Of a stretch of 64,000 nucleotides of DNA, positions 56,084 to 64,000 are shown piece by piece; the stretch's first letter is position 1, and every line of letters begins with the position of its first letter. The notes beneath the pieces were generated by a model. The model was not told the DNA's origin, searched no databases, and worked only from the letters and a program-made list of their open reading frames with translations. A program made the position numbers and the translations under genes. This DNA is from Rhodanobacter sp. T12-5 (GTDB lineage Bacteria > Pseudomonadota > Gammaproteobacteria > Xanthomonadales > Rhodanobacteraceae), in assembly GCF_008329435.1 (NCBI RefSeq), contig NZ_NPKN01000001.1:682001-746000 (forward strand), in the 5' to 3' direction.

Positions 56084-56202
56084 TCGTCATTCCGGCGAAG
56101 GCCGGAATCGCATTTCAGCAGCGAAGCAAGTCGTCGCACTTTCATGGGTCAGCATCAGGTGACGCCACGAAAGTGCGACTCCGGCCTTCGCCGGAATGAC
56201 GA
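56084..56202. repeat. Nested inverted repeat (TCATTCCGGCGAAGGCCGGAA family)
   Basis: The outer arms at 56084-56106 and 56180-56202 are perfect inverses over 23 bases, and each is itself a small palindrome (TTCCGGC-GAAG-GCCGGAA). The inner arms GTCGCACTTTC (56133-56143) and GAAAGTGCGAC (56169-56179) are also perfect. The result is a cruciform-like element of 119 bases. A related TCATTCCGCGAATGCTGGAA lies inside the element at 30155-30396. Confidence 0.7.
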
Positions 56203-56432
56203 CTCGGGGCAGGGTGCATTTCACGTCGACGCGGCGGCATGGGTTTATTCCGACCATCCAGATGGCTGTTACGCAAGCTTCGGCGTCCTGGCGCGGTTTC
56301 GCATCGTCGGGCCGCTGCGAGCGCATTTCGAAGGCGAGCTTGGCGAATGATGACAGCGCTGTCATAGTGGCTGCCGACATGAGCACCCGACATGCAGTCC
56401 CGGCGCGGGTGCGGGTAATGTACGTTCGCGTC

Positions 56433-56446
56433 TGCATACGTATTCA
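56433..56446. promoter_or_regulatory. Candidate LacI-family operator (TGCATACGTATTCA)
   Basis: A 14-base near-palindrome with one mismatched pair and the central CG typical of LacI/GalR sites. It lies 68 bases upstream of the sugar porter start. The LacI gene at 58113 follows the porter, so it is the likely regulator. The assignment rests on symmetry and context. Confidence 0.55.
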
Positions 56447-56513
56447 GCCGGACACGGCAAGGGCTGCGGTGCAGACTCGGGCGCATTTGATGCCATGACG
56501 TTGGGGAGACGCG

Positions 56514-57938
56514 ATGAGCACGATGGACACGACAGGCGATGGGCTGGGCCAGCGCGCTACTGCGCGGGTGGTGTTGATCTCGGCGGCGGCGGCGCTGGGC
56601 GGATTCCTGTTCGGCTTCGACACGGCAGTGATCAACGGCGCGGTCGACGCGATCCGCGGCGGCTTCACGCTGGATGCGGCGCAGACCGGCTTCGCGGTGT
56701 CCTGCGCACTGCTCGGCTCGGCGCTGGGCGCGTGGTATGCCGGCATGCTGGCGAACCGCTTCGGCCGCGTGCGCACGATGCAGGTCGCGGCGGTGCTGCT
56801 GGTCGCCAGTGCGCTGGGCTCGGGGCTGGTGACCGGGGTTTGGGACCTGATCCTGTGGCGACTGGTCGGCGGCATCGGCGTGGGCGTGGCCTCGGTGATC
56901 GCGCCCACCTACATCGCCGAAGTGTCGCCCGCGCATATCCGTGGCCGGCTTGGCTCGATGCAGCAACTGGCGATCGTGCTCGGCATCTTCGCCGCGCTGC
57001 TCAGCGACGCCTGGCTGGCCGGTACGGCCGGCGGCGCATCGGCACCGTTGTGGTTCGGCCTGGCCGCATGGCGCTGGATGTTCCTGGTCGCGACAGTGCC
57101 GGCGCTGATCTACGGCACCCTGGTGCTGGGCGTGCCGGAATCGCCGCGACACCTGGTCGCCAAGGGCCGCATCGACGAGGCGCGCGTGGTGCTGCGTGAG
57201 GTGCTGAACATGCACAGCGAAGCGGCGCTGGACAGCAAGTTGCGCGACATCGAGGACAGCCTGCGCTCGGAACACAAGCCGCGCCTGAGCGACCTGCGCG
57301 GCAAGGCCGTCGGCCTGCTGCCGGTGGTGTGGATCGGCATCCTGCTGTCGGTGTTCCAGCAGTTCGTGGGCATCAACGTGATCTTCTACTACTCGTCCAC
57401 CTTGTGGCATTCGGTCGGCTTCAGCGAAGCCGATTCGTTCACCATCACCGTGGTCACTTCGGTCGTCAACGTGCTGGTGACGCTGGTGGCGATCGCGCTG
57501 GTCGACCGCATCGGGCGCAAGCCCTTGCTGGTGGTCGGCTCGGCCGGCATGGCGATCACGCTGGCGATGATGGCGTGGTGTTTCTCGCAGGCCACCGGCA
57601 GCGGAGACACGCTGAGCCTTCCCGGCGTCACCGGCATGGTCGCGCTGGTCGCGGCGAATGCCTACGTGGTGTTCTTCGGCGTGAGCTGGGGGCCGGTGGT
57701 GTGGGTGTTGCTGGGCGAGATGTTCCCGAACCGGATCCGCGCCACCGCGCTGGCGGTGGCCGCCGCCGCGCAATGGCTGGCGAATTTCGCGATCACCAGC
57801 ACCTTCCCGGCGCTGGCCGAACTGGGCCTGACCTTCGCCTACGGCCTGTACGCGGCGTTCGCGCTGATTTCGCTGCTGTTCGTGCTGTTCGGCGTGCGCG
57901 AGACCAAGGGCATCGAACTGGAGGACATGCACGCATGA
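56514..57938 (+). CDS. Sugar porter family MFS transporter
   Basis: 474 residues with twelve membrane helices. The sugar-porter signatures are present: GFLFGFDTAVINGAV in helix 1, NRFGRVRTMQ in the 2-3 loop, PTYIAEVSPAHIRGRLGSMQQL, QQFVGINVIFYYSSTLW in helix 7, DRIGRKPLL and a closing VRETKGIELEDM. It probably imports a hexose or pentose with protons. A candidate LacI site lies upstream and a LacI gene follows, suggesting substrate induction. Confidence 0.93.
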   Translation: MSTMDTTGDGLGQRATARVVLISAAAALGGFLFGFDTAVINGAVDAIRGGFTLDAAQTGFAVSCALLGSALGAWYAGMLANRFGRVRTMQVAAVLLVASALGSGLVTGVWDLILWRLVGGIGVGVASVIAPTYIAEVSPAHIRGRLGSMQQLAIVLGIFAALLSDAWLAGTAGGASAPLWFGLAAWRWMFLVATVPALIYGTLVLGVPESPRHLVAKGRIDEARVVLREVLNMHSEAALDSKLRDIEDSLRSEHKPRLSDLRGKAVGLLPVVWIGILLSVFQQFVGINVIFYYSSTLWHSVGFSEADSFTITVVTSVVNVLVTLVAIALVDRIGRKPLLVVGSAGMAITLAMMAWCFSQATGSGDTLSLPGVTGMVALVAANAYVVFFGVSWGPVVWVLLGEMFPNRIRATALAVAAAAQWLANFAITSTFPALAELGLTFAYGLYAAFALISLLFVLFGVRETKGIELEDMHA

Positions 57939-58112
57939 GGACGATGGAGCACTCCTTTTCCGCCGGCGCGGCCAGCGTCGCGGTGGCTGTCGATTGCCGC
58001 TGCATCGAGCAGCGGCGGGCGGTTTACGCCGCGCGCCGCGCAAAGCGGTTAGGATTCGGGATGACCGGCGGCGCGGCGTCGTCCGGCGAACGGACTGCGG
58101 ATCAACCGACGA

Positions 58113-59132
58113 ATGGCAAAAGCCACATCGATCGACATTGCCCATCTGGCCGGGGTCTCCCAAGCCACGGTGTCGCGGGCGTTGCGCGGCAGCCCGCTTG
58201 TCAATGAGGAAACCCGGCGGCGCATCCAGGCCGCCGCCGAACAGCTCAACTACAAGGTCGACAAGAACGCCTCCAACCTGCGCCGGATGCACACCGGCAC
58301 GCTGGCGCTGCTGTTCTTCGAGGACCCCACCGCCGACGAGTCGCACATCAATCCGTTCTTCCTGTCGATGCTCGGCTCGATCACCCGCGCCTGCGCGCTG
58401 CAGGGCTACGACCTGCTGATCTCGTTCCAGCAGTTCTCGCACGACTGGCACGCCGATTTCGCCGACAGCAAGAAGGCCGACGGCCTGATCCTGCTCGGTT
58501 ACGGCGATTACCTGGCTTACCGCGACAAGCTCGAAAAACTGGTGGCCCAGGGCACCTGTTTCGTGCGCTGGGGCGCGGTGCTGCCCGACCAGCCCGGCGT
58601 CTCGATCGGCTGCGACAACTTCCGCGGCGGCCACGCCGTGGCCGAACACCTGCTGGAGCGCGGCTGCCGGCGGATCGCCTTCCTCGGCGACGCCTCCAGC
58701 CACTACCCGGAATTCTTCGGGCGCTATCGCGGCTACGTCGACGCCCTGCAGCAAGCCGGCGTGGAAGTCGACCCCGCGCTGCAGGAAAACGCCGAGAGCA
58801 CGGAACACTCCGGTTACGAGGCGATGCGCAGCCTGATCGCTCGCGAAGTCGGTTTCGATGCCGTGTTCGCCGCCAGCGACCTGATCGCGATCGGTGCCAT
58901 GCGTGCGCTCAGCGACCACGGCCTGCGCGTACCGCAGGATGTGGCACTGGCCGGCTTCGACGACATCGCCACCGCCAGCTTCGTCAACCCGCCGCTGACC
59001 ACCGTGCTGCAGGACACCAAGCAGGCTGGTGAAGTCCTGGTCAACAGCCTGCTCGGGCTGATCCGGGGCGAGTCGATCGACAGCGAAGTGTTGCCGGTAA
59101 AGCTGATGGTGCGGCGGTCGAGTCTGCGCTGA
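58113..59132 (+). CDS. LacI-family transcriptional regulator
   Basis: 339 residues. The helix-turn-helix SIDIAHLAGVSQATVSRAL (about 6-24) is followed by a sugar-binding domain with CDNFRGGHAVAEHLLERGCRRIAFLG, AVFAASDLIAIGAMRAL and LAGFDDIATASFVNPPLTTV. It lies 175 bases downstream of the sugar porter. The site at 56433-56446 fits its DNA-binding class. The inducer is unknown. Confidence 0.93.
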   Translation: MAKATSIDIAHLAGVSQATVSRALRGSPLVNEETRRRIQAAAEQLNYKVDKNASNLRRMHTGTLALLFFEDPTADESHINPFFLSMLGSITRACALQGYDLLISFQQFSHDWHADFADSKKADGLILLGYGDYLAYRDKLEKLVAQGTCFVRWGAVLPDQPGVSIGCDNFRGGHAVAEHLLERGCRRIAFLGDASSHYPEFFGRYRGYVDALQQAGVEVDPALQENAESTEHSGYEAMRSLIAREVGFDAVFAASDLIAIGAMRALSDHGLRVPQDVALAGFDDIATASFVNPPLTTVLQDTKQAGEVLVNSLLGLIRGESIDSEVLPVKLMVRRSSLR

Positions 59133-59182
59133 AAAGTCGCGGCCGTTGGCCGTACGCCGCCATTCCCGTCCGGAGAGTTTCC

Positions 59183-59977
59183 ATGCATATCGATCTCAGC
59201 AAGCGCCATGCGATCGTTACCGGCTCTACCGCAGGCATCGGCCTGGCAATAGCGCGCGGCCTCGCCGCTGCCGGGGCGCACGTCGTGGTCACCGGTCGTA
59301 CCCAGTCACGTGTCGACGAGGCGATTGCCGGCATCGCAAGCAAAGTCGACGGCGCGCGCTTAAGCGGGGTGGCTGGCGATCTCGGCACGCGCGAAGGTGC
59401 GCAGCAGTTGATCGCGGCGGTACCGCGGACCGACATCCTGGTCAACAATCTGGGCATCTTCGAGCCGAAGCCGTTCTTCGACATTCCCGACGAGGATTGG
59501 CTGCGGTTCTTCGAGGTCAATGTGATGGGCGGCGTACGGCTGGCTCGCCATTACGCGCAGGGCATGGTGCAGCGTGGCTGGGGTCGCGTGCAGTTCGTGT
59601 CCAGCGAGTCAGCGGTGCAGATTCCCCCCGAGATGGTTCATTACGGCGTGACCAAAACCGCCCAGCTGGCGGTATCGCGCGGGCTGGCTGAGACGTTGGC
59701 TGGTACCGGCGTCACCGTCAACGCGATCCTGCCGGGGCCGACCCGCTCGGAGGGCGTCGGCGATTTCTTCGGCAAGATCGCGGTGGAGCAGGGTGTGCCA
59801 CTGGAACAAGTCGAGCGCGATTTCATCGCCACGCATCGGCCGTCCTCACTGATCAGGCGGCTGGCCACGGTCGACGAGGTGGCCAGCCTTGCCGTGTATC
59901 TCGCCTCGGAACAGGCATCCGCGACGACCGGTGCGGCGATGCGCGTGGACGGCGGAGTGGTGCGCTCGGTGGTCTGA
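59183..59977 (+). CDS. Short-chain dehydrogenase/reductase
   Basis: 264 residues of classical SDR type. The nucleotide motif is VTGSTAGIGLAIARGL (13-28), then NNLG, the catalytic Ser in FVSSESAVQ, and Tyr/Lys in VHYGVTKTAQ. The C-terminal GAAMRVDGGVVRS fits family oxidoreductases with a substrate pocket of unknown specificity. It starts 51 bases after the LacI gene on the same strand and may act on the imported sugar or be unrelated. Confidence 0.9.
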   Translation: MHIDLSKRHAIVTGSTAGIGLAIARGLAAAGAHVVVTGRTQSRVDEAIAGIASKVDGARLSGVAGDLGTREGAQQLIAAVPRTDILVNNLGIFEPKPFFDIPDEDWLRFFEVNVMGGVRLARHYAQGMVQRGWGRVQFVSSESAVQIPPEMVHYGVTKTAQLAVSRGLAETLAGTGVTVNAILPGPTRSEGVGDFFGKIAVEQGVPLEQVERDFIATHRPSSLIRRLATVDEVASLAVYLASEQASATTGAAMRVDGGVVRSVV

Positions 59978-60041
59978 TCGTCCGCCTGCTTCCCGAGCTG
60001 ATGGAGTCAGTAGTTTCACCGTCGTCGGACCTTGCTTAATC

Positions 60042-61280
60042 TCAGTGCGTTGATTCCGCAACTGCGGCGGGGCATGCGGGGCGATCCGGTGCGACCGCGC
60101 GATGCGCCCCCATGTTGCGCCGTACCGATTGCGCCGGGGTCATCCAGACCAATCCTTTTGCCGCGCAATCGGCGGCGTAGTCGAACAGCGTCTGCATGTG
60201 CTGCTGATCGAAGTCGATGAAGCTGGCTTGCGGATAATCCACAGGGATCTCGGTGAGGTTGAATGTCATGCCCAACCGTTTCGCCGCGGCGATGTTGTCC
60301 ACGATCGCTCCGCGGGTCTTGTAGGTCAGCTCGGCAGCGAAGGCGTTCGACAGGATGTCGATGGTGTTGAAGCGCGTGGTCCGTGGCGTGCGGGCGAGCT
60401 GGCCGTTGACGATCATGTACAGGTGCGCGCCGCGCAGCAGCGGCAGTTCGGTCGACTGGACGCCGACGATCAGCGGCATGCTGAACACCGAGGTGGTGAC
60501 GCTGCCGTCCACGTGCATCTCGTCGTACTCGTGGTCGCCGTCGCGCACAGGGATCAGCACCGGCGCAAACACGCCCGGCACGCTGGCCGACGCGACCAGC
60601 ACGTCGCGAAACAGCCTGCGTGCCGTGCCGCCGCCGTGCTGTGCAATCTCGCCGAGGTCCCACAGCACGGTCTCATGCTTGTCCAGGTCGGTGGTCGCCA
60701 CGACCAGCCGGCGGCCCTTGTCGGCCTCGCGTGCCACGGCGTCGATCATCTGCGGCGTCACGAAGTGATCGACCAGCTGGAACAGCGCATTGTGGTGCGG
60801 CAGGCCACGCGGCGACAGCAGCCGGGACAGGATGCTGCGGGTAGGCGAACGCAACAGTCGTGCGCTGCGCTCGCCGGTGAAGGCTTGCTGCATGCGCGCA
60901 TCCCACGCCGGCCCGAGAAACGCGAACGGCGCCAGCAGCGCACCGGCGCTCACGCCGGTCACCATCTCGAATTGCGGGCGCGTATGCGCGCGACTCATCC
61001 CGACGAGCGCCCCGGCGCCGTAGGCACCGCCCGAGCCGCCGCCGGACAGTGCCAGGATGTCGACCGAGCCGTCGGTCGCCGCGGCGCGAATGCCGCTGAA
61101 GAAGTCCGGCGCCAGCGCGGTGAACGTGCGCAGGTCGGTGGTGACCAGCCGCACGCTGGGCGGAAAGCCGACGGGCGTCGCTGCACTGATCAGGTCGGGC
61201 GGTGCCGGGCGACGTGGCGCGGTCTGGCAACCGGCCAGCGCCAGCATTCCGAGTACCAGCAGAATCGGCTTGCTTCGCAT
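60042..61280 (-). CDS. Patatin-like phospholipase, lipoprotein
   Basis: 412 residues. A lipobox (LVLGMLALAGC) with Cys18 points to membrane anchoring. The patatin domain shows the oxyanion loop LALSGGGSGGAYGAGALVG (about 76-94), nucleophile serine in VTGVSAGALLAP and the catalytic Asp in HVDGSVTTS. It probably hydrolyses membrane lipids in the periplasm or at the outer membrane. It is divergent from the ABC importer genes, with 188 bases between. Confidence 0.9.
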   Translation of the reverse strand: MRSKPILLVLGMLALAGCQTAPRRPAPPDLISAATPVGFPPSVRLVTTDLRTFTALAPDFFSGIRAAATDGSVDILALSGGGSGGAYGAGALVGMSRAHTRPQFEMVTGVSAGALLAPFAFLGPAWDARMQQAFTGERSARLLRSPTRSILSRLLSPRGLPHHNALFQLVDHFVTPQMIDAVAREADKGRRLVVATTDLDKHETVLWDLGEIAQHGGGTARRLFRDVLVASASVPGVFAPVLIPVRDGDHEYDEMHVDGSVTTSVFSMPLIVGVQSTELPLLRGAHLYMIVNGQLARTPRTTRFNTIDILSNAFAAELTYKTRGAIVDNIAAAKRLGMTFNLTEIPVDYPQASFIDFDQQHMQTLFDYAADCAAKGLVWMTPAQSVRRNMGAHRAVAPDRPACPAAVAESTH

Positions 61281-61468
61281 CGTGTTGCTCCCGAGGGCGA
61301 CGAGTAGTGAGGCCTCCCGCTGCAGTATGCGACGCGACGAAAGGCCGCTTCAAACACCTTCGTCCGGCTGCCGCTGGCTTCATCCGTCGGCATGGGCGCC
61401 GACTCCGCGCCGGGACGACATGGCCGCGCGATTTTGGGTGCTCGCCGGCATGCGCTAGAGTCCGGGCC

Positions 61469-62263
61469 ATGCCCTTGCCCGATCGAGACTGCTTGCCGGA
61501 TACCGGCGCGACATCGCGCGCGGCCTTCGCGATGGAACACGTCAGCAAGCGCTATGGCAGCGTGCTGGCGCTGGACGACATCAGCCTGGCGTTCGCCGCG
61601 GGCAGCACCACCGCGCTGATCGGCAGCAGCGGTTCGGGCAAGTCCACCGTGCTGCGCCTGCTGCTGGGACTGGAGTGGCCCGACCAGGGCTGCGTCCGGG
61701 TCGATGGCCAAGTGCTCGAGCGGAGCGCCGTGCTGGCGCTGCGTCGACGCGTCGGCTACCTGACCCAGGACGGCGGACTGTTCCCGCACCTCACGGCGCT
61801 GGGCAACCTGGCACTGTTGCCGCGTCACCTCGGCTGGAACGCGCAGCGGATCCGCCAGCGCGCGCAGGAGCTGGCGGCGCTGACGCATCTGTCGCCGGCG
61901 GTGCTGGAGCGTTATCCCGCCGAACTCTCCGGCGGCCAGCGCCAGCGCGTCGCCTTGATGCGCGGGCTGATGCTCGATCCCGATGCCTTGCTGCTGGACG
62001 AGCCGCTGGGCGCGCTCGATCCGATCGTGCGGCACGAATTGCAGGACGAGCTCAAGATCATCTTCGATCAACTCGGCAAGACGGTGATCGTGGTCACCCA
62101 CGACCTCGCCGAGGCCGTCTGGTTCGCCGACCGGCTGGTGCTGGTGCGCGGCGGCGCGGTGGTGCAGGACGGGCGCTTCGAGGATCTGCGCGACCGCCCG
62201 GCGTCCGCCTTCGTCACCCATTTCGTGCAGGCGCAGCGCCGGCTGCCGGAGCGCTCGCCATGA
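61469..62263 (+). CDS. Osmoprotectant-type ABC transporter ATPase
   Basis: 264 residues. Walker A is ALIGSSGSGKSTVLRLLLGL, the Q-loop is YLTQDGGLFPHL, the signature is AELSGGQRQRVALMRGLM and Walker B is ALLLDEPLGALDPI, with VTHDLAEAVWFADR. It resembles OpuCA/ProV-type importers of quaternary amines but lacks the CBS domains. ATG 61469 adds 21 residues before the conserved AMEHVSKRYGS; ATG 61532 is a possible alternative. It overlaps the permease gene by four bases. Confidence 0.88.
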   Translation: MPLPDRDCLPDTGATSRAAFAMEHVSKRYGSVLALDDISLAFAAGSTTALIGSSGSGKSTVLRLLLGLEWPDQGCVRVDGQVLERSAVLALRRRVGYLTQDGGLFPHLTALGNLALLPRHLGWNAQRIRQRAQELAALTHLSPAVLERYPAELSGGQRQRVALMRGLMLDPDALLLDEPLGALDPIVRHELQDELKIIFDQLGKTVIVVTHDLAEAVWFADRLVLVRGGAVVQDGRFEDLRDRPASAFVTHFVQAQRRLPERSP

Positions 62264-63741
62264 AGCGGCTGCTGCTTGTTTGTGGCGTGCTGCTCCTGTT
62301 GCCGGCATGGCTGCAGGCGGAGCCGGTACGCATCGGCTCCAAGCAGTTCACCGAGTCGGTGATCCTGGGCGAAGTGGCAAGGATCAGCGCGCGCGACGTT
62401 GGGGTCGATGCGGTGCATGAGCGCGAGCTGGGCGGTACCAGCATCCTGTGGAGCGCGCTGCAGCACGGCGATATCGACGTCTATGCCGAATACACCGGCA
62501 CGATCACCCACGAGCTGCTGAAGGGCGTGGCGCCGGACGCCGACATCGCCACCTTGCGCGCGAAACTCAAGCCGCTCGGCATCGGCATCACCGACTCGCT
62601 CGGCTTCAACAACACCTACGCGATCGGCATGCGCGCCGATCGCGCGGCCCAGCTGCATATCCGCCGCATCTCCGACCTGCTGGCGCAGCCCGGGCTGCGC
62701 TTCGGCTTCTCCAACGAGTTCATGGATCGCGCGGACGGCTGGCCGGGCCTGCGGCAGCGCTACGGGCTGCCACAGACGCAGGTGCGCGGCCTGGATCACA
62801 CCTTGTCGTATCGCGCCGTCGCCAGCGGCGCCGTCGATGCGATCGACCTGTACAGCACCGACGCGGAGATTCCGTACTATCACCTGCGCACGCTGGAGGA
62901 CGACCGGCATTATTTCCCGCGCTACGAAGCGGTGTACCTGTACCGGTTGTCGCTGGAACATAGCGCACCGGCCGTCGTGACGGCCCTGCGCCAGCTGGCC
63001 GGCCGCATCGACGAAGACGCGATGCGCCGCATGAATGCGCGGGTGAAACTGCAGGGCATCAAGGATGGCGTGGTGGCGGCCGACTTTCTCGGCGTGCGCG
63101 CGGACGCCGATGGCGTCGGTTTCTGGTCGCGCCTGCTCCAGCGCAGCGTGGAACACGTGAAGCTGGTGGTGCTCTCGCTGGGGCTGGCCATCGTGCTGGC
63201 GATCCCGCTGGGCATTCTCGCGGCGCGGCTGCAGCGGCTCGGCCAGGTGGTGCTCGGGCTCACCGGCATCCTGCAGACGGTGCCGTCGCTGGCGATGTTT
63301 GTGTTCATGATTCCGCTGTTCGGCATCGGCACGTGGCCGGCGGTGGCGGCGCTGTTCTTCTACAGCCTGCTGCCGATCGTGCGCAACACTTACGCCGGCC
63401 TGGTCGGCATCGCGCCGGAGCTGCGCGAATCCGCCGCCGCGCTCGGTCTTCCGCCCGGCGTGCGGCTGCGCGAAGTGGAGCTGCCGATGGCGATGCGCTC
63501 GATCCTGGCCGGCGTCAAGATCGCGGCGGTGATCAACGTCGGTACCGCCACGCTGGCCGCCTTGATCGGCGCAGGTGGTTACGGCCAGCCGATCCTCACC
63601 GGCATCCGCCTCGACGACATCGGCTTGATCCTGGAAGGCGCCGTGCCCGCCGCGTTGCTGGCGCTGCTGGTGCAGGGCGTGTTCGAAGGTATCGAACGCT
63701 GGCTCACGCCGCGCGGCCTGCGCATCGAGGCGCGGCTGTGA
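62260..63741 (+). CDS. Osmoprotectant-type ABC transporter: fused binding protein and permease
   Basis: 493 residues. A signal peptide (LLLVCGVLLLLPAWLQA) precedes an OpuAC-type substrate-binding domain (about 22-280; VRIGSKQFTESVILGEVA, YAEYTGTITHELLK, DLYSTDAEIPYYHL). This is joined to a BPD-type permease with five or six helices (about 295-490), whose EAA loop is ELRESAAALGLPPGVRLREVELP. Such fusions occur in choline, betaine and carnitine importers of the OpuC/YehYZ type. The start overlaps the ATPase stop (ATGA). With the ATPase it makes a complete two-gene importer. Confidence 0.9.
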   Translation: MKRLLLVCGVLLLLPAWLQAEPVRIGSKQFTESVILGEVARISARDVGVDAVHERELGGTSILWSALQHGDIDVYAEYTGTITHELLKGVAPDADIATLRAKLKPLGIGITDSLGFNNTYAIGMRADRAAQLHIRRISDLLAQPGLRFGFSNEFMDRADGWPGLRQRYGLPQTQVRGLDHTLSYRAVASGAVDAIDLYSTDAEIPYYHLRTLEDDRHYFPRYEAVYLYRLSLEHSAPAVVTALRQLAGRIDEDAMRRMNARVKLQGIKDGVVAADFLGVRADADGVGFWSRLLQRSVEHVKLVVLSLGLAIVLAIPLGILAARLQRLGQVVLGLTGILQTVPSLAMFVFMIPLFGIGTWPAVAALFFYSLLPIVRNTYAGLVGIAPELRESAAALGLPPGVRLREVELPMAMRSILAGVKIAAVINVGTATLAALIGAGGYGQPILTGIRLDDIGLILEGAVPAALLALLVQGVFEGIERWLTPRGLRIEARL

Positions 63742-63750
63742 TACCCGGCG

Positions 63751-64000
63751 TCAATCCGTGGCGTCCGCGGTGCGTTGAAACTTGCCGTCGAGCAGCAGCC
63801 ATGCGCACAGCGCGCTGAGCAGGGCGAGGCCGGCGGACAGCCACATCACCCAACGGAAACCGGCCACGAACGCGTTGCCGATCGCTTGCCGCAAGGCCGC
63901 CGCCGCGGCCGCCGGCGCATCGTGGGGAATCACGATGCCGGCCAGCTTGGCGCGTTGCTCCACTACGGCCGAGGCGACGCCGGCCGGCGGCGACAGCTGT
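63751..64000 (-). CDS. MFS transporter, C-terminal end (partial)
   Basis: The frame enters from the right edge of the window and ends at 63751, giving about 82 C-terminal residues. After a loop (EQRAKLAGIVIPHDAPAA), a last membrane segment GFRWVMWLSAGLALLSALCAWLLL and a short polar tail follow, as in DHA2/EmrB-type exporters. The start and transport class cannot be confirmed. It is convergent with the ABC permease gene with nine bases between. Confidence 0.7.
   Translation of the reverse strand, partial: QLSPPAGVASAVVEQRAKLAGIVIPHDAPAAAAAALRQAIGNAFVAGFRWVMWLSAGLALLSALCAWLLLDGKFQRTADATD

Larger units (their letters stand above)
56010..56513. other. Intergenic region with nested repeat and candidate operator
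   Basis: 504 bases between recQ and the sugar porter. It holds the nested inverted repeat at 56084-56202 and the LacI-like site at 56433-56446. No gene with a ribosome site and family features was seen. Confidence 0.5.

Noticed and set aside
56142..58919. 925-codon minus-strand frame opposite the sugar porter and LacI genes
   Set aside because: It has low-complexity His/Gln/Arg-rich composition and is fully explained by codon bias of the opposite genes.

Overview
The window is high-GC bacterial chromosome from a gammaproteobacterium, most likely of the order Xanthomonadales. A Rhodanobacteraceae genus such as Rhodanobacter, Dyella or Luteibacter fits best, but that is inference from gene content and gene order, not from a marker gene. 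The grounds are a kdsD-kdsC-lptC-lptA-lptB-rpoN-hpf block joined to hprK, rapZ and a sugar-permease-free PTS; ibaG next to murA; a purN/purM/DUF2066/PerM-type/hda block; and several interspersed palindromic repeats of the kinds common in this order. No rRNA, tRNA, CRISPR array, insertion sequence or complete phage was seen.

Layout. 1-2.3 kb: the end of a GH2 glycosidase, a LacI regulator and a sulfotransferase. 2.3-10.5 kb: an accessory island with visibly lower GC and many palindromic repeats. It holds a HEPN/MltR-like protein, a PD-(D/E)xK nuclease-like protein, a DUF4238 protein, a DUF2130 coiled-coil nuclease-like protein, a MgtC/DUF4010 membrane protein and a DUF6988-like protein. 10.5-20.8 kb: a secreted GH20 hexosaminidase; a TetR regulator co-transcribed with an Lnt-like acyltransferase; a LysR-controlled hydrolase/cupin/isochorismatase operon; signal peptidase I; an XRE regulator; and an NTF2-like protein. 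20.9-30.1 kb: tsaB, a methyltransferase, an FHA/Ser-Thr kinase/lipoprotein/PP2C signalling cluster, an ornithine cyclodeaminase homologue, and a YeiH-type transporter with a divergent LysR gene.

30.4-54.1 kb is core genome. It includes PTS components EI, HPr and EIIA with RapZ and HPr kinase; hibernation factor and sigma-54; lipopolysaccharide transport and Kdo synthesis; murA; purine genes; hda; suhB; trmJ; a CorC-type protein; and a phosphate transport pair (DUF47-pit) behind a candidate Pho box. 54.2-64 kb: recQ, a sugar porter with a candidate LacI operator and a LacI gene, an SDR enzyme, a patatin-like lipoprotein, a compact osmoprotectant-type ABC importer whose binding protein is fused to its permease, and the end of an MFS exporter.

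Two themes recur. Several regulators sit next to clear palindromes that are plausible operators: TetR 13076-13094, LysR 16153-16168, XRE 20778-20794, LysR 29190-29206 and LacI 56433-56446. Interspersed inverted repeats lie at gene 3' ends, and at ibaG and pit the stop codon itself falls inside repeat sequence. The best candidate for an undescribed system is the 2.7-10.5 kb island, where two HEPN-like and two nuclease-like proteins cluster among repeats. A second is the kinase/FHA/phosphatase cluster, in which the kinase carries a periplasmic sensor-like domain.
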